DNA from: Pseudomonadota bacterium
GTDB lineage: Bacteria > Pseudomonadota > Gammaproteobacteria > Burkholderiales > Burkholderiaceae_C
Assembly (NCBI GenBank): GCA_020161775.1
Contig: JAIUOW010000011.1
Span: forward strand, 62,001-126,000
Reading direction: 5' to 3'
Length of the DNA stretch: 64,000 bases
The position numbers were made by a program, and so were the translations under genes. The notes under the pieces are model-generated. The model searched no databases and was not told the origin of the DNA. It saw nothing but the letters and a program-made list of their open reading frames with translations. Shown piece after piece: positions 16,746 through 24,259 of this stretch; the first letter of the stretch is position 1, and each line of letters opens with the position of its first letter.

Positions 16746-17661
16746 GAGTTATCCCGTGATCGAACTGCGTTTGTGGCGCCAGTTTGTGGCGGTGGCCGAG
16801 GAACTGCACTTTGGCCACGCCGCGCGGCGCCTGCACATGACGCAGCCCCCGCTGACCCAGGCCATTGCCTTGCTGGAGCGGCTGCTGGGCGTGCGCCTGT
16901 TTGACCGCACCAAGCGCAGCGTGGCATTGACGGCGGCCGGCGCGGCCTTGCTGCCGCAGGCGCGCGAGCTGCTGGCGCGCGCGCAGGCCCTGCCGGCCCA
17001 GGCGCGCGCGGCCGCCGCGGGCGAGGTCGGGCGCCTGCGGCTGGCGTTTGTCTCCACCGTGGGTTTTGCGTTGTTGCCGCAGTGGGTGCGGGCCTTTCGT
17101 GAGCACAGCCCGGGCGTGGCGCTGGAGCTGATCGAGGCCACGGGCGATGTGCAGCTGCAAGCGCTGGCGCGCGGCGAAATTGACGCGGGCTTCATGCTGC
17201 ATTCGCCCGGCTTTGCGCCCGCCGGCCTGCAGCACGCGCTGGTGACGCGCGAGCCCCTGGTGCTGGCCTTGCCCGACCACCACCCGCTGACCAGCGCGCC
17301 CACGCTGCCGCTGGCCAAGGTGCTGGCCGAGCCGCTGGTGATCTTTCCGCGGCGCATCGTCCCCTCGCTGCACGACGCCATCCTGGGCCTGTATCACGCT
17401 GCGGGGCGCTCGCCCCAGGTGGCGCAGGAGGCCATCCAGATGCAGACCATCGTCAACCTGGTGTCCGCGGGGCTGGGCGTGGCCTGGGTGCCCGAGAGCG
17501 TGCGGCAGTTCCAGCGCCCCGGTGTGGTTTACCGCAGCGTGTCGGGCCCGCGCGGCAAGGCCGTGCCCGGGTGCGAAACCACACTGGTGTGGTCCGAGGG
17601 GGCGTCCAATCCTTCGCTGGAACGGTTTGTGGAGTTTGTGGCGATGCTGACCAGAAACTGA
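16744..17661 (+). CDS. LysR-family transcriptional regulator
   Basis: A 305-residue LTTR. The N-terminal winged HTH reads LRLWRQFVAVAEELHFGHAA followed by MTQPPLTQAI and GVRLFDRTKRSVALTAAG; the rest is the two-lobed effector-binding domain. ATG 16744 starts MSYPVIELRLW; an in-frame ATG at 16738 adds two residues. It is divergent from ilvD with 105 bp between, a common LTTR arrangement, and the palindrome at its start suggests autoregulation. The effector is unknown. Confidence 0.9.
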   Translation: MSYPVIELRLWRQFVAVAEELHFGHAARRLHMTQPPLTQAIALLERLLGVRLFDRTKRSVALTAAGAALLPQARELLARAQALPAQARAAAAGEVGRLRLAFVSTVGFALLPQWVRAFREHSPGVALELIEATGDVQLQALARGEIDAGFMLHSPGFAPAGLQHALVTREPLVLALPDHHPLTSAPTLPLAKVLAEPLVIFPRRIVPSLHDAILGLYHAAGRSPQVAQEAIQMQTIVNLVSAGLGVAWVPESVRQFQRPGVVYRSVSGPRGKAVPGCETTLVWSEGASNPSLERFVEFVAMLTRN

Positions 17662-17687
17662 AAAGGTGAAAAGGCACAATACCCCGC

Positions 17688-18506
17688 ATGCTGACGTACC
17701 CCCACATTGACCCCGTAGCGCTGCAACTGGGCCCCATCGCCATTCACTGGTATGGCCTGACCTACCTGGCGGCGTTCGGGCTGTTCATGTTCCTGGGGCT
17801 GCGGCGCCTGCGGCATGAGCCATTTGCGTCCATCACGGGCCAGGGCGCCTGGGCCCGGCGGGATGTGGAAGACATCCTGTTCCTGGGCGTGCTGGGCGTG
17901 GTGGTGGGCGGGCGGCTGGGCTACTGCCTGTTTTACAAGCCGGGGTACTACCTCTCGCACCCGCTGGAGATCTTCTTCATCTGGCAAGGCGGCATGAGCT
18001 TTCATGGCGGCATGCTGGGCGTGATCGTGTCGCAATGGTGGTTTGCGCGGTCGCGCCAGCGGCCGTTCTGGCAGGTCATGGACTTTGTGGCGCCCTGCGT
18101 GCCCACGGGCCTGGCGGCCGGGCGGGTGGGCAACTTCATCAACGGCGAGCTGTGGGGCCGCTTCAGCGATCCCACGCTGCCCTGGGGCATGGTGTTCCCG
18201 CAAAGCGGCTCCATGCTGCCGCGCCACCCGTCGCAGGTGTACCAGTTCCTGCTGGAAGGGCTGCTGCTGTTCGTGCTGCTGTGGCTGTATGCGCGCAAGC
18301 CGCGCCGGCCGGGGCAGGTGGCGGCGGCCTTCCTGTTTGGCTATGGCGTATTCCGCTTCATTGCGGAGTTCTTCCGCGAGCCCGACAACTTCCTGGGCTT
18401 GCTGGCCCTTGGCATGAGCATGGGCCAGTGGCTGTGCGTGCCCATGATCGTGGCGGGCGCCGGGCTGTGGGTCTGGCTGGGCCGCCAGCCGGCGGGCTCT
18501 AAGTAG
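17688..18506 (+). CDS. lgt: Prolipoprotein diacylglyceryl transferase
   Basis: A 272-residue inner-membrane enzyme that moves diacylglycerol from phosphatidylglycerol to the lipobox Cys of prolipoproteins. Family motifs visible are the GGMSFHGGM block with the essential His (~residue 105) and the Lgt signature [14 protein letters not shown] (~145-158), then RHPSQVYQ and [17 protein letters not shown]. About seven membrane segments. It follows the LysR gene by 26 bp on the same strand, but the two need not be functionally linked. Confidence 0.96.
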   Translation: MLTYPHIDPVALQLGPIAIHWYGLTYLAAFGLFMFLGLRRLRHEPFASITGQGAWARRDVEDILFLGVLGVVVGGRLGYCLFYKPGYYLSHPLEIFFIWQGGMSFHGGMLGVIVSQWWFARSRQRPFWQVMDFVAPCVPTGLAAGRVGNFINGELWGRFSDPTLPWGMVFPQSGSMLPRHPSQVYQFLLEGLLLFVLLWLYARKPRRPGQVAAAFLFGYGVFRFIAEFFREPDNFLGLLALGMSMGQWLCVPMIVAGAGLWVWLGRQPAGSK

Positions 18507-18550
18507 TTTCCATAGGTAAATTGGCTGCACAGGACGAAGTTGCTTCGCCA

Positions 18551-18566
18551 TAATTACGTGTAATTA
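18551..18566 (+). promoter_or_regulatory. Probable GntR operator before the malonate operon
   Basis: Perfect 7-bp inverted repeat TAATTAC-GT-GTAATTA in an AT-rich patch 26 bp before the GntR gene. Size and AT-richness suit a FadR-type GntR operator for autoregulation of the operon. Confidence 0.5.
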
Positions 18567-18591
18567 TTGAAAATTACGAAAGCAGCCCACC

Positions 18592-19257
18592 ATGCGTCTG
18601 ATCCACAACTCCCTGCACGATGAAGCGGCCGCCGCCTTGCGCGACCGCATCTTCGCGGGCGAGCTGGGGCCGGGCATGTTCCTGGACGAAGTGCGGCTGG
18701 CCGAGGAAATGAAGATCTCGCGCACGCCGCTGCGCGAGGCATTGAAGGTGCTGACGGCCGAAGGCCTGGTGCGGCACGAACCGCGCCGCGGCTGCTTTGT
18801 GAACGAGGTGACCGAGCAGGACCTGGACGAGATCTTTCCCGTCATCGCGCTGCTGGAGGGCCGCTGCGCGTTCGAGGCCGCGCGCAACGCGACCGATGCC
18901 GACCTGGCGGCGCTGGAAGCCTTGCACGACAGGCTCAACAAGCATGCCAAAGCCAGGCGCATCAACGACTATTACGACGCCAACTTTGCCATCCACGAGG
19001 CCATCATCACGCTGGCCAACAACCGCTGGCTGGCCCAGGTGATCACCGATCTGCGCAAGATCGTCAAGCTCGCACGGCTGCAACAGCTGCATGCGCCGGG
19101 CCGGCTGGAGCAAAGCCTGTCAGAGCACATGGCGGTGTTTGCCGCGCTGAAGGCGCGTGACGCCGAAGGCGCCGAGGCGGCCATGCGCACCCACCTCACG
19201 CGCCAGCGCGTGGCCCTGCGCGAAGTTGCGCGCAACCAGAAATCAAGGCTCGCATGA
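18592..19257 (+). CDS. GntR-family (FCD domain) regulator of the malonate operon
   Basis: A 221-residue regulator: winged-helix DNA-binding domain (~residues 8-75, with LRDRIFAGELGPG and ISRTPLREALKVLTAEGLV) followed by an all-helical FCD ligand domain with metal-type residues including HEAII (~residue 140). The stop overlaps the next start (ATGA), so it is translated together with malonyl-CoA decarboxylase. In malonate clusters such regulators (MatR type) repress in the absence of malonate or malonyl-CoA; that this one does so is inferred from context. Confidence 0.85.
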   Translation: MRLIHNSLHDEAAAALRDRIFAGELGPGMFLDEVRLAEEMKISRTPLREALKVLTAEGLVRHEPRRGCFVNEVTEQDLDEIFPVIALLEGRCAFEAARNATDADLAALEALHDRLNKHAKARRINDYYDANFAIHEAIITLANNRWLAQVITDLRKIVKLARLQQLHAPGRLEQSLSEHMAVFAALKARDAEGAEAAMRTHLTRQRVALREVARNQKSRLA

Positions 19258-20585
19258 ACACGCCCGAGTGGATCCACCGCAGCGTGTCGCTGCTCATGCC
19301 CGAGCCTGCCGGGCCGGGCCCCCGGTCCACGCGCGAGCGCCTGCGCGCCACGCTGCGCAAGAAGGAAGAAGCCCTGTCGCCGCGCGTGCTGCGCCGCACG
19401 CTGGACGAGCTGCGTGCCATCGTGGACGCGGGCGTGAGCGAGGTGGAGGGCGGCCGGCGAGCCCAGGGCGTGGCCCGCTGGTATGCCCAGGCGACGCCAG
19501 AGCAGCGGCGTGACATGTGGCTGCTGATGAGCGAACAGTTCACCGCCGACGCGGCCAAGGTCCGCAAGGCCCAGGCGCAGTACGCCGCCGCAGTGGGCAC
19601 GCCCGACGAGGCCGCGGCCGAGGTGCTGTACCGCCGCGCCACGGTGTCGCCACGGCGCCGCCTGCTGCAGCGCTTCAGCGTCAACCCCGACGGCATCCGC
19701 TTCCTGGTGGACATGCGCGCCGAAATGCAGCCCCACCTGAAGGGCGACAAGCGCCTGCTCGCGCTGGACGTCGAGATGGAATACATGTTTTCCACCTGGT
19801 TTGACGTGGGCTTTCTGGACCTGCGGCGCATCAGCTGGGATTCACCCGCCTCGCTGATCGAGAAGCTCATCAAGTACGAAGCCGTGCACGACATCCGCAG
19901 CTGGGCCGACATGAAAAACCGCCTGGACAGCGACCGGCGCTGCTACGGCTTCTTTCACCCGCGCCTGCCCGATGAGCCGCTGATTTTTGTGGAAGTGGCG
20001 CTGATGGATGACATCGCCGGCAGCATCACGCCGCTGCTGGATGAAGCTGCGGCACCGGCCGACCTGAAGAAGGCCACCACGGCCATTTTCTATTCCATCA
20101 GCAACACCCAGGCCGGCCTGCGCGGCGTGAGCTTTGGCGACTCCCTCATCAAGCGCGTGGTGGACACGCTCAAGCAGGAGTTCCCGCGCCTGAAGACATT
20201 CGCCACGCTGTCGCCCATCCCCGGGCTGCGGCCCTGGCTCGTGAAGAACGCGCCAGCCGACCTGGTGGCTGCGTGGGAGAACGTTGAAAAGCTGCCCGAA
20301 AAAGCCCCCGAGCGCCAGGCGCTGATGGGCTGGGCCGCGCGTTACCTGGGCCGCGAGTGGCGCGACGGCAGGCCGCTGGACGCGGTGGCGCGCTTTCACC
20401 TGGGCAATGGTGCCCGGGTGGAGCGGCTCAACTGGTATGGCGACCCATCGCCCAAGGGCCTGAAGCAGTCTTATGGCCTCATGGTTAACTATTTGTATGA
20501 CCTCAAGCGCCTGGACAAGCACCGCGCACAGCTTGCGCAGGGAGAAATCCCGATTTCGGGCGCCATCGAAGCGCTGTATCTTTGA
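19254..20585 (+). CDS. matA: Malonyl-CoA decarboxylase
   Basis: A 443-residue MCD-family enzyme converting malonyl-CoA to acetyl-CoA and CO2. The helical N-terminal domain (~1-165) is followed by the GNAT-like catalytic domain, with LIFVEVALMDDIAGSITPLL, FYSISNTQAGLRGVSFG, the LSPIPGL motif and the conserved terminal KQSYGLMVNYLYD. Overlaps the GntR gene by 4 bp and is followed by a Bug receptor and malonyl-CoA synthetase: together uptake, activation and decarboxylation of malonate to acetyl-CoA. Confidence 0.93.
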   Translation: MNTPEWIHRSVSLLMPEPAGPGPRSTRERLRATLRKKEEALSPRVLRRTLDELRAIVDAGVSEVEGGRRAQGVARWYAQATPEQRRDMWLLMSEQFTADAAKVRKAQAQYAAAVGTPDEAAAEVLYRRATVSPRRRLLQRFSVNPDGIRFLVDMRAEMQPHLKGDKRLLALDVEMEYMFSTWFDVGFLDLRRISWDSPASLIEKLIKYEAVHDIRSWADMKNRLDSDRRCYGFFHPRLPDEPLIFVEVALMDDIAGSITPLLDEAAAPADLKKATTAIFYSISNTQAGLRGVSFGDSLIKRVVDTLKQEFPRLKTFATLSPIPGLRPWLVKNAPADLVAAWENVEKLPEKAPERQALMGWAARYLGREWRDGRPLDAVARFHLGNGARVERLNWYGDPSPKGLKQSYGLMVNYLYDLKRLDKHRAQLAQGEIPISGAIEALYL

Positions 20586-20634
20586 TTTCCGTCAGCAGTC
20601 AGTTACACACCAACCACAAGCAGGAGACAAACCA

Positions 20635-21630
20635 ATGATTTCAAACAGCCTCTCACGGCGCGGCGTGCTGCGCGCGGCCGCAGCCGCCAGCGCAGCCGCG
20701 GGCATGGGTCCGCTGGCCTGGGCGCAGGCCCGCTGGCCGTCCAAGCCCGTCAACATGGTCGTGCCGTTTGCCGCGGGCGGGGGCACCGACGCCTTCGGCC
20801 GGCCGCTGTCGGCGCAGTTTGCCAAGCTCACCGGCCAGAACCTGGTCATTGAAAACCGGGGTGGCGCGGGCGGCACGCTGGGCGCGTCCGTCGCGGCCAA
20901 GGCGGCGCCGGATGGCTACAACCTCTTCATGGGCGCGGTGCACCACACCATCGCCCCGTCCATGTACAAGAAGCTGGACTACGACCTGGAAAAGGACTTC
21001 GTGCCGCTGGTGCTGGCCGCCAGCGTGCCGCAGGTGGTGGTGGTCAACCCCAAGAACATCACCTCGCCCGATTTCAAGTCGTTCCTGGAGCTGGTGAAGA
21101 AAAGCCCGGGCCGCTTCAACTACGGCTCGGCCGGCGCGGGCACCTCGCACCACCTGGCGGGCGAGCTGTTCAAGCAGCAGACCAAAACCTTCATCACCCA
21201 CATTCCCTACACCGGTGCCGGCCCCGCGCTGCGCGACCTGGTGGGCGGCCAGGTGGACATGATGTTTGACGGGCTGGGCTCCAGTGCCGCCCACATCAAG
21301 GGCGGGCGCATCAAGGCGCTGATGGTCTCGGGCGCCAAGCGCAACCCGTCATTGCCCGACGTGCCCTGCGCCGCCGAAATGGGCCTGCCCGACTACACCG
21401 TGACCACTTGGTACGGCCTGTGGGCGCCCAAGGGCACCGCGGCGGACCTGCAGGCGCGCATCGTCGAGGAAATGCGCCGCAGCATCAGCTCCGACGAGCT
21501 CAAGGCCGTGTGGGCGAACCAGGGTGCGGAGTTTCCCAACCTGTCGCAGCAGCAGTTCGGCGCATTCATCAACGCCGAAATCAAGCGCTGGGCCACGGTG
21601 GTCAAGACCGCCGGCATCACGCCCGATTGA
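20635..21630 (+). CDS. Bug-type (TctC family) periplasmic binding protein, malonate operon
   Basis: A 331-residue exported receptor. The N terminus has twin arginines (SRRGVLRAAAAASAAAG) and an AWAQA cleavage region, then the Bug family opening WPSKPVNMVVPFAAGGGTDAFGR and the ENRGGAGG loop that clamps carboxylates. Such receptors feed TTT-type transporters; no TctA/TctB genes are present here. Malonate as ligand is inferred from the flanking decarboxylase and synthetase. ATG 20635 has CAGGAGA upstream; the frame is open further upstream into the decarboxylase gene but without coding character. Confidence 0.88.
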   Translation: MISNSLSRRGVLRAAAAASAAAGMGPLAWAQARWPSKPVNMVVPFAAGGGTDAFGRPLSAQFAKLTGQNLVIENRGGAGGTLGASVAAKAAPDGYNLFMGAVHHTIAPSMYKKLDYDLEKDFVPLVLAASVPQVVVVNPKNITSPDFKSFLELVKKSPGRFNYGSAGAGTSHHLAGELFKQQTKTFITHIPYTGAGPALRDLVGGQVDMMFDGLGSSAAHIKGGRIKALMVSGAKRNPSLPDVPCAAEMGLPDYTVTTWYGLWAPKGTAADLQARIVEEMRRSISSDELKAVWANQGAEFPNLSQQQFGAFINAEIKRWATVVKTAGITPD

Positions 21631-21658
21631 TACCCGATTGAAGGCCAGGAACCCCGGC

Positions 21659-21850
21659 ATGACAGGCGCGGTCCGCGTTGAGGTTCACGATGGCATCGCG
21701 GCCGTGAGCCTGGCCCACCCGGCCAGGCTCAGCGCCATGACGCGCGCCATGGGGCGCTCGCTGCATGATGGCGCCTTCCGCTACGCCGATTTTCCCGAAC
21801 ACCGCGAAGGCATCAGCGCCTTCCTTGAAAAACGCCAACCCGCTTTCTGA
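21659..21850 (+). pseudogene. Enoyl-CoA hydratase/isomerase remnant with internal deletion
   Basis: A 63-residue frame with no internal stop. Residues ~1-33 look like the beginning of a crotonase-family protein (VRVEVHDGIAAVSLAHPARL then an AMTRAM block), while residues ~44-63 look like its end (DFPEHREGISAFLEKRQPAF). The ~200 residues between them, carrying the oxyanion hole and CoA pocket, are missing, so it cannot be an active hydratase. The simplest reading is an in-frame deletion of an ancestral gene in this operon. It keeps its place and phase between the Bug receptor and malonyl-CoA synthetase, 16 bp before the latter. Confidence 0.7.
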
Positions 21851-21866
21851 TCGCACCCGAGCCGCC

Positions 21867-23426
21867 ATGACCGCACCCAACGCCAACCTGTTTGCCGCGC
21901 TGCGCGCCGCCTTCCCCCAAGACCTGGACGCCGTGGCGGTGGAGACCGCCGACCCCGGCCAGCCCGTGCTGACCTACAGCTGGCGCGACCTGGACCGTGC
22001 CACCGCCATGATGGCCAACCTGCTGGCGTCGCTGAAGCTGCCCGCGGGAGCGCGCATTGCCGTGCAGGTGGAAAAATCCGTCGAGGCCATGCTGCTGTAC
22101 CTGGCCACGCTGCGCGCGGGCTATGTATTCCTGCCGCTGAACACCGCCTACCAGAGCGCCGAGATCGAATACTTCATCGCCAACGCCGAGCCTTCGGTGG
22201 TGGTGTGCGCGGCCAAAAACTTCGGCTGGGTCAGCAAGATCGCGTTCAAGGCCGGCACGAAGAACGTGTTCACGCTCAACGACGACCGCACCGGCAGCCT
22301 GCTGGAGCGCGCCGCGCACTGCAGCGACCAGCACACCATCGCGCTGAAAAAGCCCGATGACATGGCCGCCATCCTGTACACCAGCGGCACCACCGGGCGC
22401 AGCAAAGGTGCCATGCTCAGCCACGGCAACCTGCTGAGCAACGCAGCCATGCTGAAGGACTACTGGGGTTGGAAGCCTGGTGACGTGCTGATCCACGCGC
22501 TGCCCATCTTCCATGTGCACGGGCTTTTCGTGGCGCTGCATGGCGCGCTGCTCAATGGCAGCAAGATGTTCTGGCTGGGCAAGTTCGACCCCAAGGCGGT
22601 GATTGCGCTCATGCCGCGCGCCACCGTGTTCATGGGCGTGCCCACGCTGTATGTGCGCATGCTGGCCGAGCCCGCGCTCAACCGCGACGCGGTGCGCAAC
22701 ATGCGCCTGTTCATCGCCGGCTCGGCGCCGCTACTGATTGAAACCTTTACCGAATGGCAGCAGCGCACCGGCCACACCATCCTGGAGCGGTACGGCATGA
22801 GCGAGACTGCCATGCTCACCTCCAACCCCTATGCCGCCGATGCGCGCTACGGCGGCCAGAGCGAGCGGCGCGGCGGCACTGTGGGCTTTCCCTTGCCGGG
22901 CGTGTCGCTGCGCGTGCAGGACGACGAAGGCCAGGCGCTGCCCACCGGCGAGATCGGTGGCATCCAGGTCAAGGGCCCCAATGTGTTTGCCGGCTACTGG
23001 CGCATGCCCGAGAAGACGAAGGAGGAGTTCACTGCCGACGGCTGGTTCAAGACCGGCGACGTGGGCAAGGTGGACGAGCGCGGCTACGTGACCATCGTGG
23101 GCCGCAGCAAGGACCTGATCATCAGCGGCGGCTACAACGTGTACCCGGCCGAGATTGAGGGCTACATCAACGAGCTGCCCGGCGTGGCCGAAAGCGCGCT
23201 GGTGGGCGTGCCGCACCCGGACTTTGGCGAAGTGGGCGTGGCCGTGGTCACGCCCCGGCCCGGCGCCACGCCCGATGCGGACGCGATCATTGCCGCGCTG
23301 AAATCGAAGCTGGCGAACTTCAAGATTCCCAAGCGCTGCTTCGTGGTGGCCGAGCTGCCGCGCAACACCATGGGCAAGGTCCAGAAGAACCTGCTGCGCG
23401 ACCAGCACAAGGCGCTGTTCACGTGA
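21867..23426 (+). CDS. matB: Malonyl-CoA synthetase
   Basis: A 519-residue ANL adenylate-forming ligase. The phosphate-binding loop YTSGTTGRSKGAMLSHGNL, the GMSET block and the hinge/C-terminal motifs GWFKTGD, GRSKDLIISGGYNVYP and PRNTMGKVQKN are present. Family resemblance and the adjacent decarboxylase point to malonate + CoA + ATP to malonyl-CoA. ATG 21867 matches the family start; the frame extends upstream into the hydratase remnant. The stop overlaps the GTG of the HAD gene. Confidence 0.9.
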   Translation: MTAPNANLFAALRAAFPQDLDAVAVETADPGQPVLTYSWRDLDRATAMMANLLASLKLPAGARIAVQVEKSVEAMLLYLATLRAGYVFLPLNTAYQSAEIEYFIANAEPSVVVCAAKNFGWVSKIAFKAGTKNVFTLNDDRTGSLLERAAHCSDQHTIALKKPDDMAAILYTSGTTGRSKGAMLSHGNLLSNAAMLKDYWGWKPGDVLIHALPIFHVHGLFVALHGALLNGSKMFWLGKFDPKAVIALMPRATVFMGVPTLYVRMLAEPALNRDAVRNMRLFIAGSAPLLIETFTEWQQRTGHTILERYGMSETAMLTSNPYAADARYGGQSERRGGTVGFPLPGVSLRVQDDEGQALPTGEIGGIQVKGPNVFAGYWRMPEKTKEEFTADGWFKTGDVGKVDERGYVTIVGRSKDLIISGGYNVYPAEIEGYINELPGVAESALVGVPHPDFGEVGVAVVTPRPGATPDADAIIAALKSKLANFKIPKRCFVVAELPRNTMGKVQKNLLRDQHKALFT

Positions 23427-24226
23427 CGCCGTTCGAGCAGTTCAGCGCCGCGCAGGCGCGGGCCATCCACACCGTCATCACCGACATCGACGACACCATC
23501 ACCACCGAAGGCAAGCTCACGGCCGCGGCCTACGCCGCGCTGGATCGGCTGCGTGCCAGCGGCCTGCGCGTGATCGTCACCACGGGCCGCCCGGCGGGCT
23601 GGTGCGATCACATCGCTCGCATGTGGCCGGTGGACGCGGTGGTGGGTGAGAACGGCGGCTGCTGCTACTGGTACGACCAGGCCACGCGCAAGCTGGCCGT
23701 GCGCCATAGCCTCCTGCCCGACGCCCTGCAGGCCAACCGCCGCAAGCTGGACGCGGTGGCGCAGCAGGTGTTGAAGGAGGTGCCCGGTACCGCGCTGGCG
23801 TCCGACCAGTTCTGCCGCCTGTACGACCTGGCCATCGACTTCTGCGAAGACGTGCCGCACATCGGCGATGCGGGTGTTGCGCGCATCGTGCAGATCATGG
23901 AAGCCGCCGGCATGACCGCCAAGGTCAGCTCCATCCATGTGAACGGCTGGTTTGGCCGCTATGACAAGCTTTCCATGAGCCGCGAAGTGATGCGCGACCT
24001 GTACGGCGTGGACCTGGACGCGCAGCGCGACCGCTTCATCTACGCCGGCGATTCGCCCAACGACGCACCGATGTTTGCGCATTTTCCCAACGCAGTGGGC
24101 GTGGCCAATGTGCGTGACTTTGTGGGGAAGATGGATGCGCTGCCTGCGTATGTGACGCAGGGGCGCAGCGGTGAGGGGTTTGCGCAGATGGCTGAACGGC
24201 TGATCGGGCTGCGGGCGGTCAGGTAG
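23423..24226 (+). CDS. HAD-superfamily (IIB) phosphatase
   Basis: A 267-residue HAD hydrolase. Motif I is DIDDTIT (~residues 18-24), motif II TTGR, the C2B cap lies in the middle, and motif III/IV is GDSPNDAPMF. It resembles sugar-phosphate phosphatases of the Cof / sucrose-phosphatase type. The GTG start overlaps the matB stop, so it belongs to the malonate operon, yet no step of malonate degradation needs such an enzyme. Substrate unknown; a housekeeping passenger or a CoA/phosphate repair role are possible. Confidence 0.8.
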   Translation: MTPFEQFSAAQARAIHTVITDIDDTITTEGKLTAAAYAALDRLRASGLRVIVTTGRPAGWCDHIARMWPVDAVVGENGGCCYWYDQATRKLAVRHSLLPDALQANRRKLDAVAQQVLKEVPGTALASDQFCRLYDLAIDFCEDVPHIGDAGVARIVQIMEAAGMTAKVSSIHVNGWFGRYDKLSMSREVMRDLYGVDLDAQRDRFIYAGDSPNDAPMFAHFPNAVGVANVRDFVGKMDALPAYVTQGRSGEGFAQMAERLIGLRAVR

Positions 24227-24259
24227 CGTCGCCGCGCAGTGCGGCGCAGCCGTACAGCC

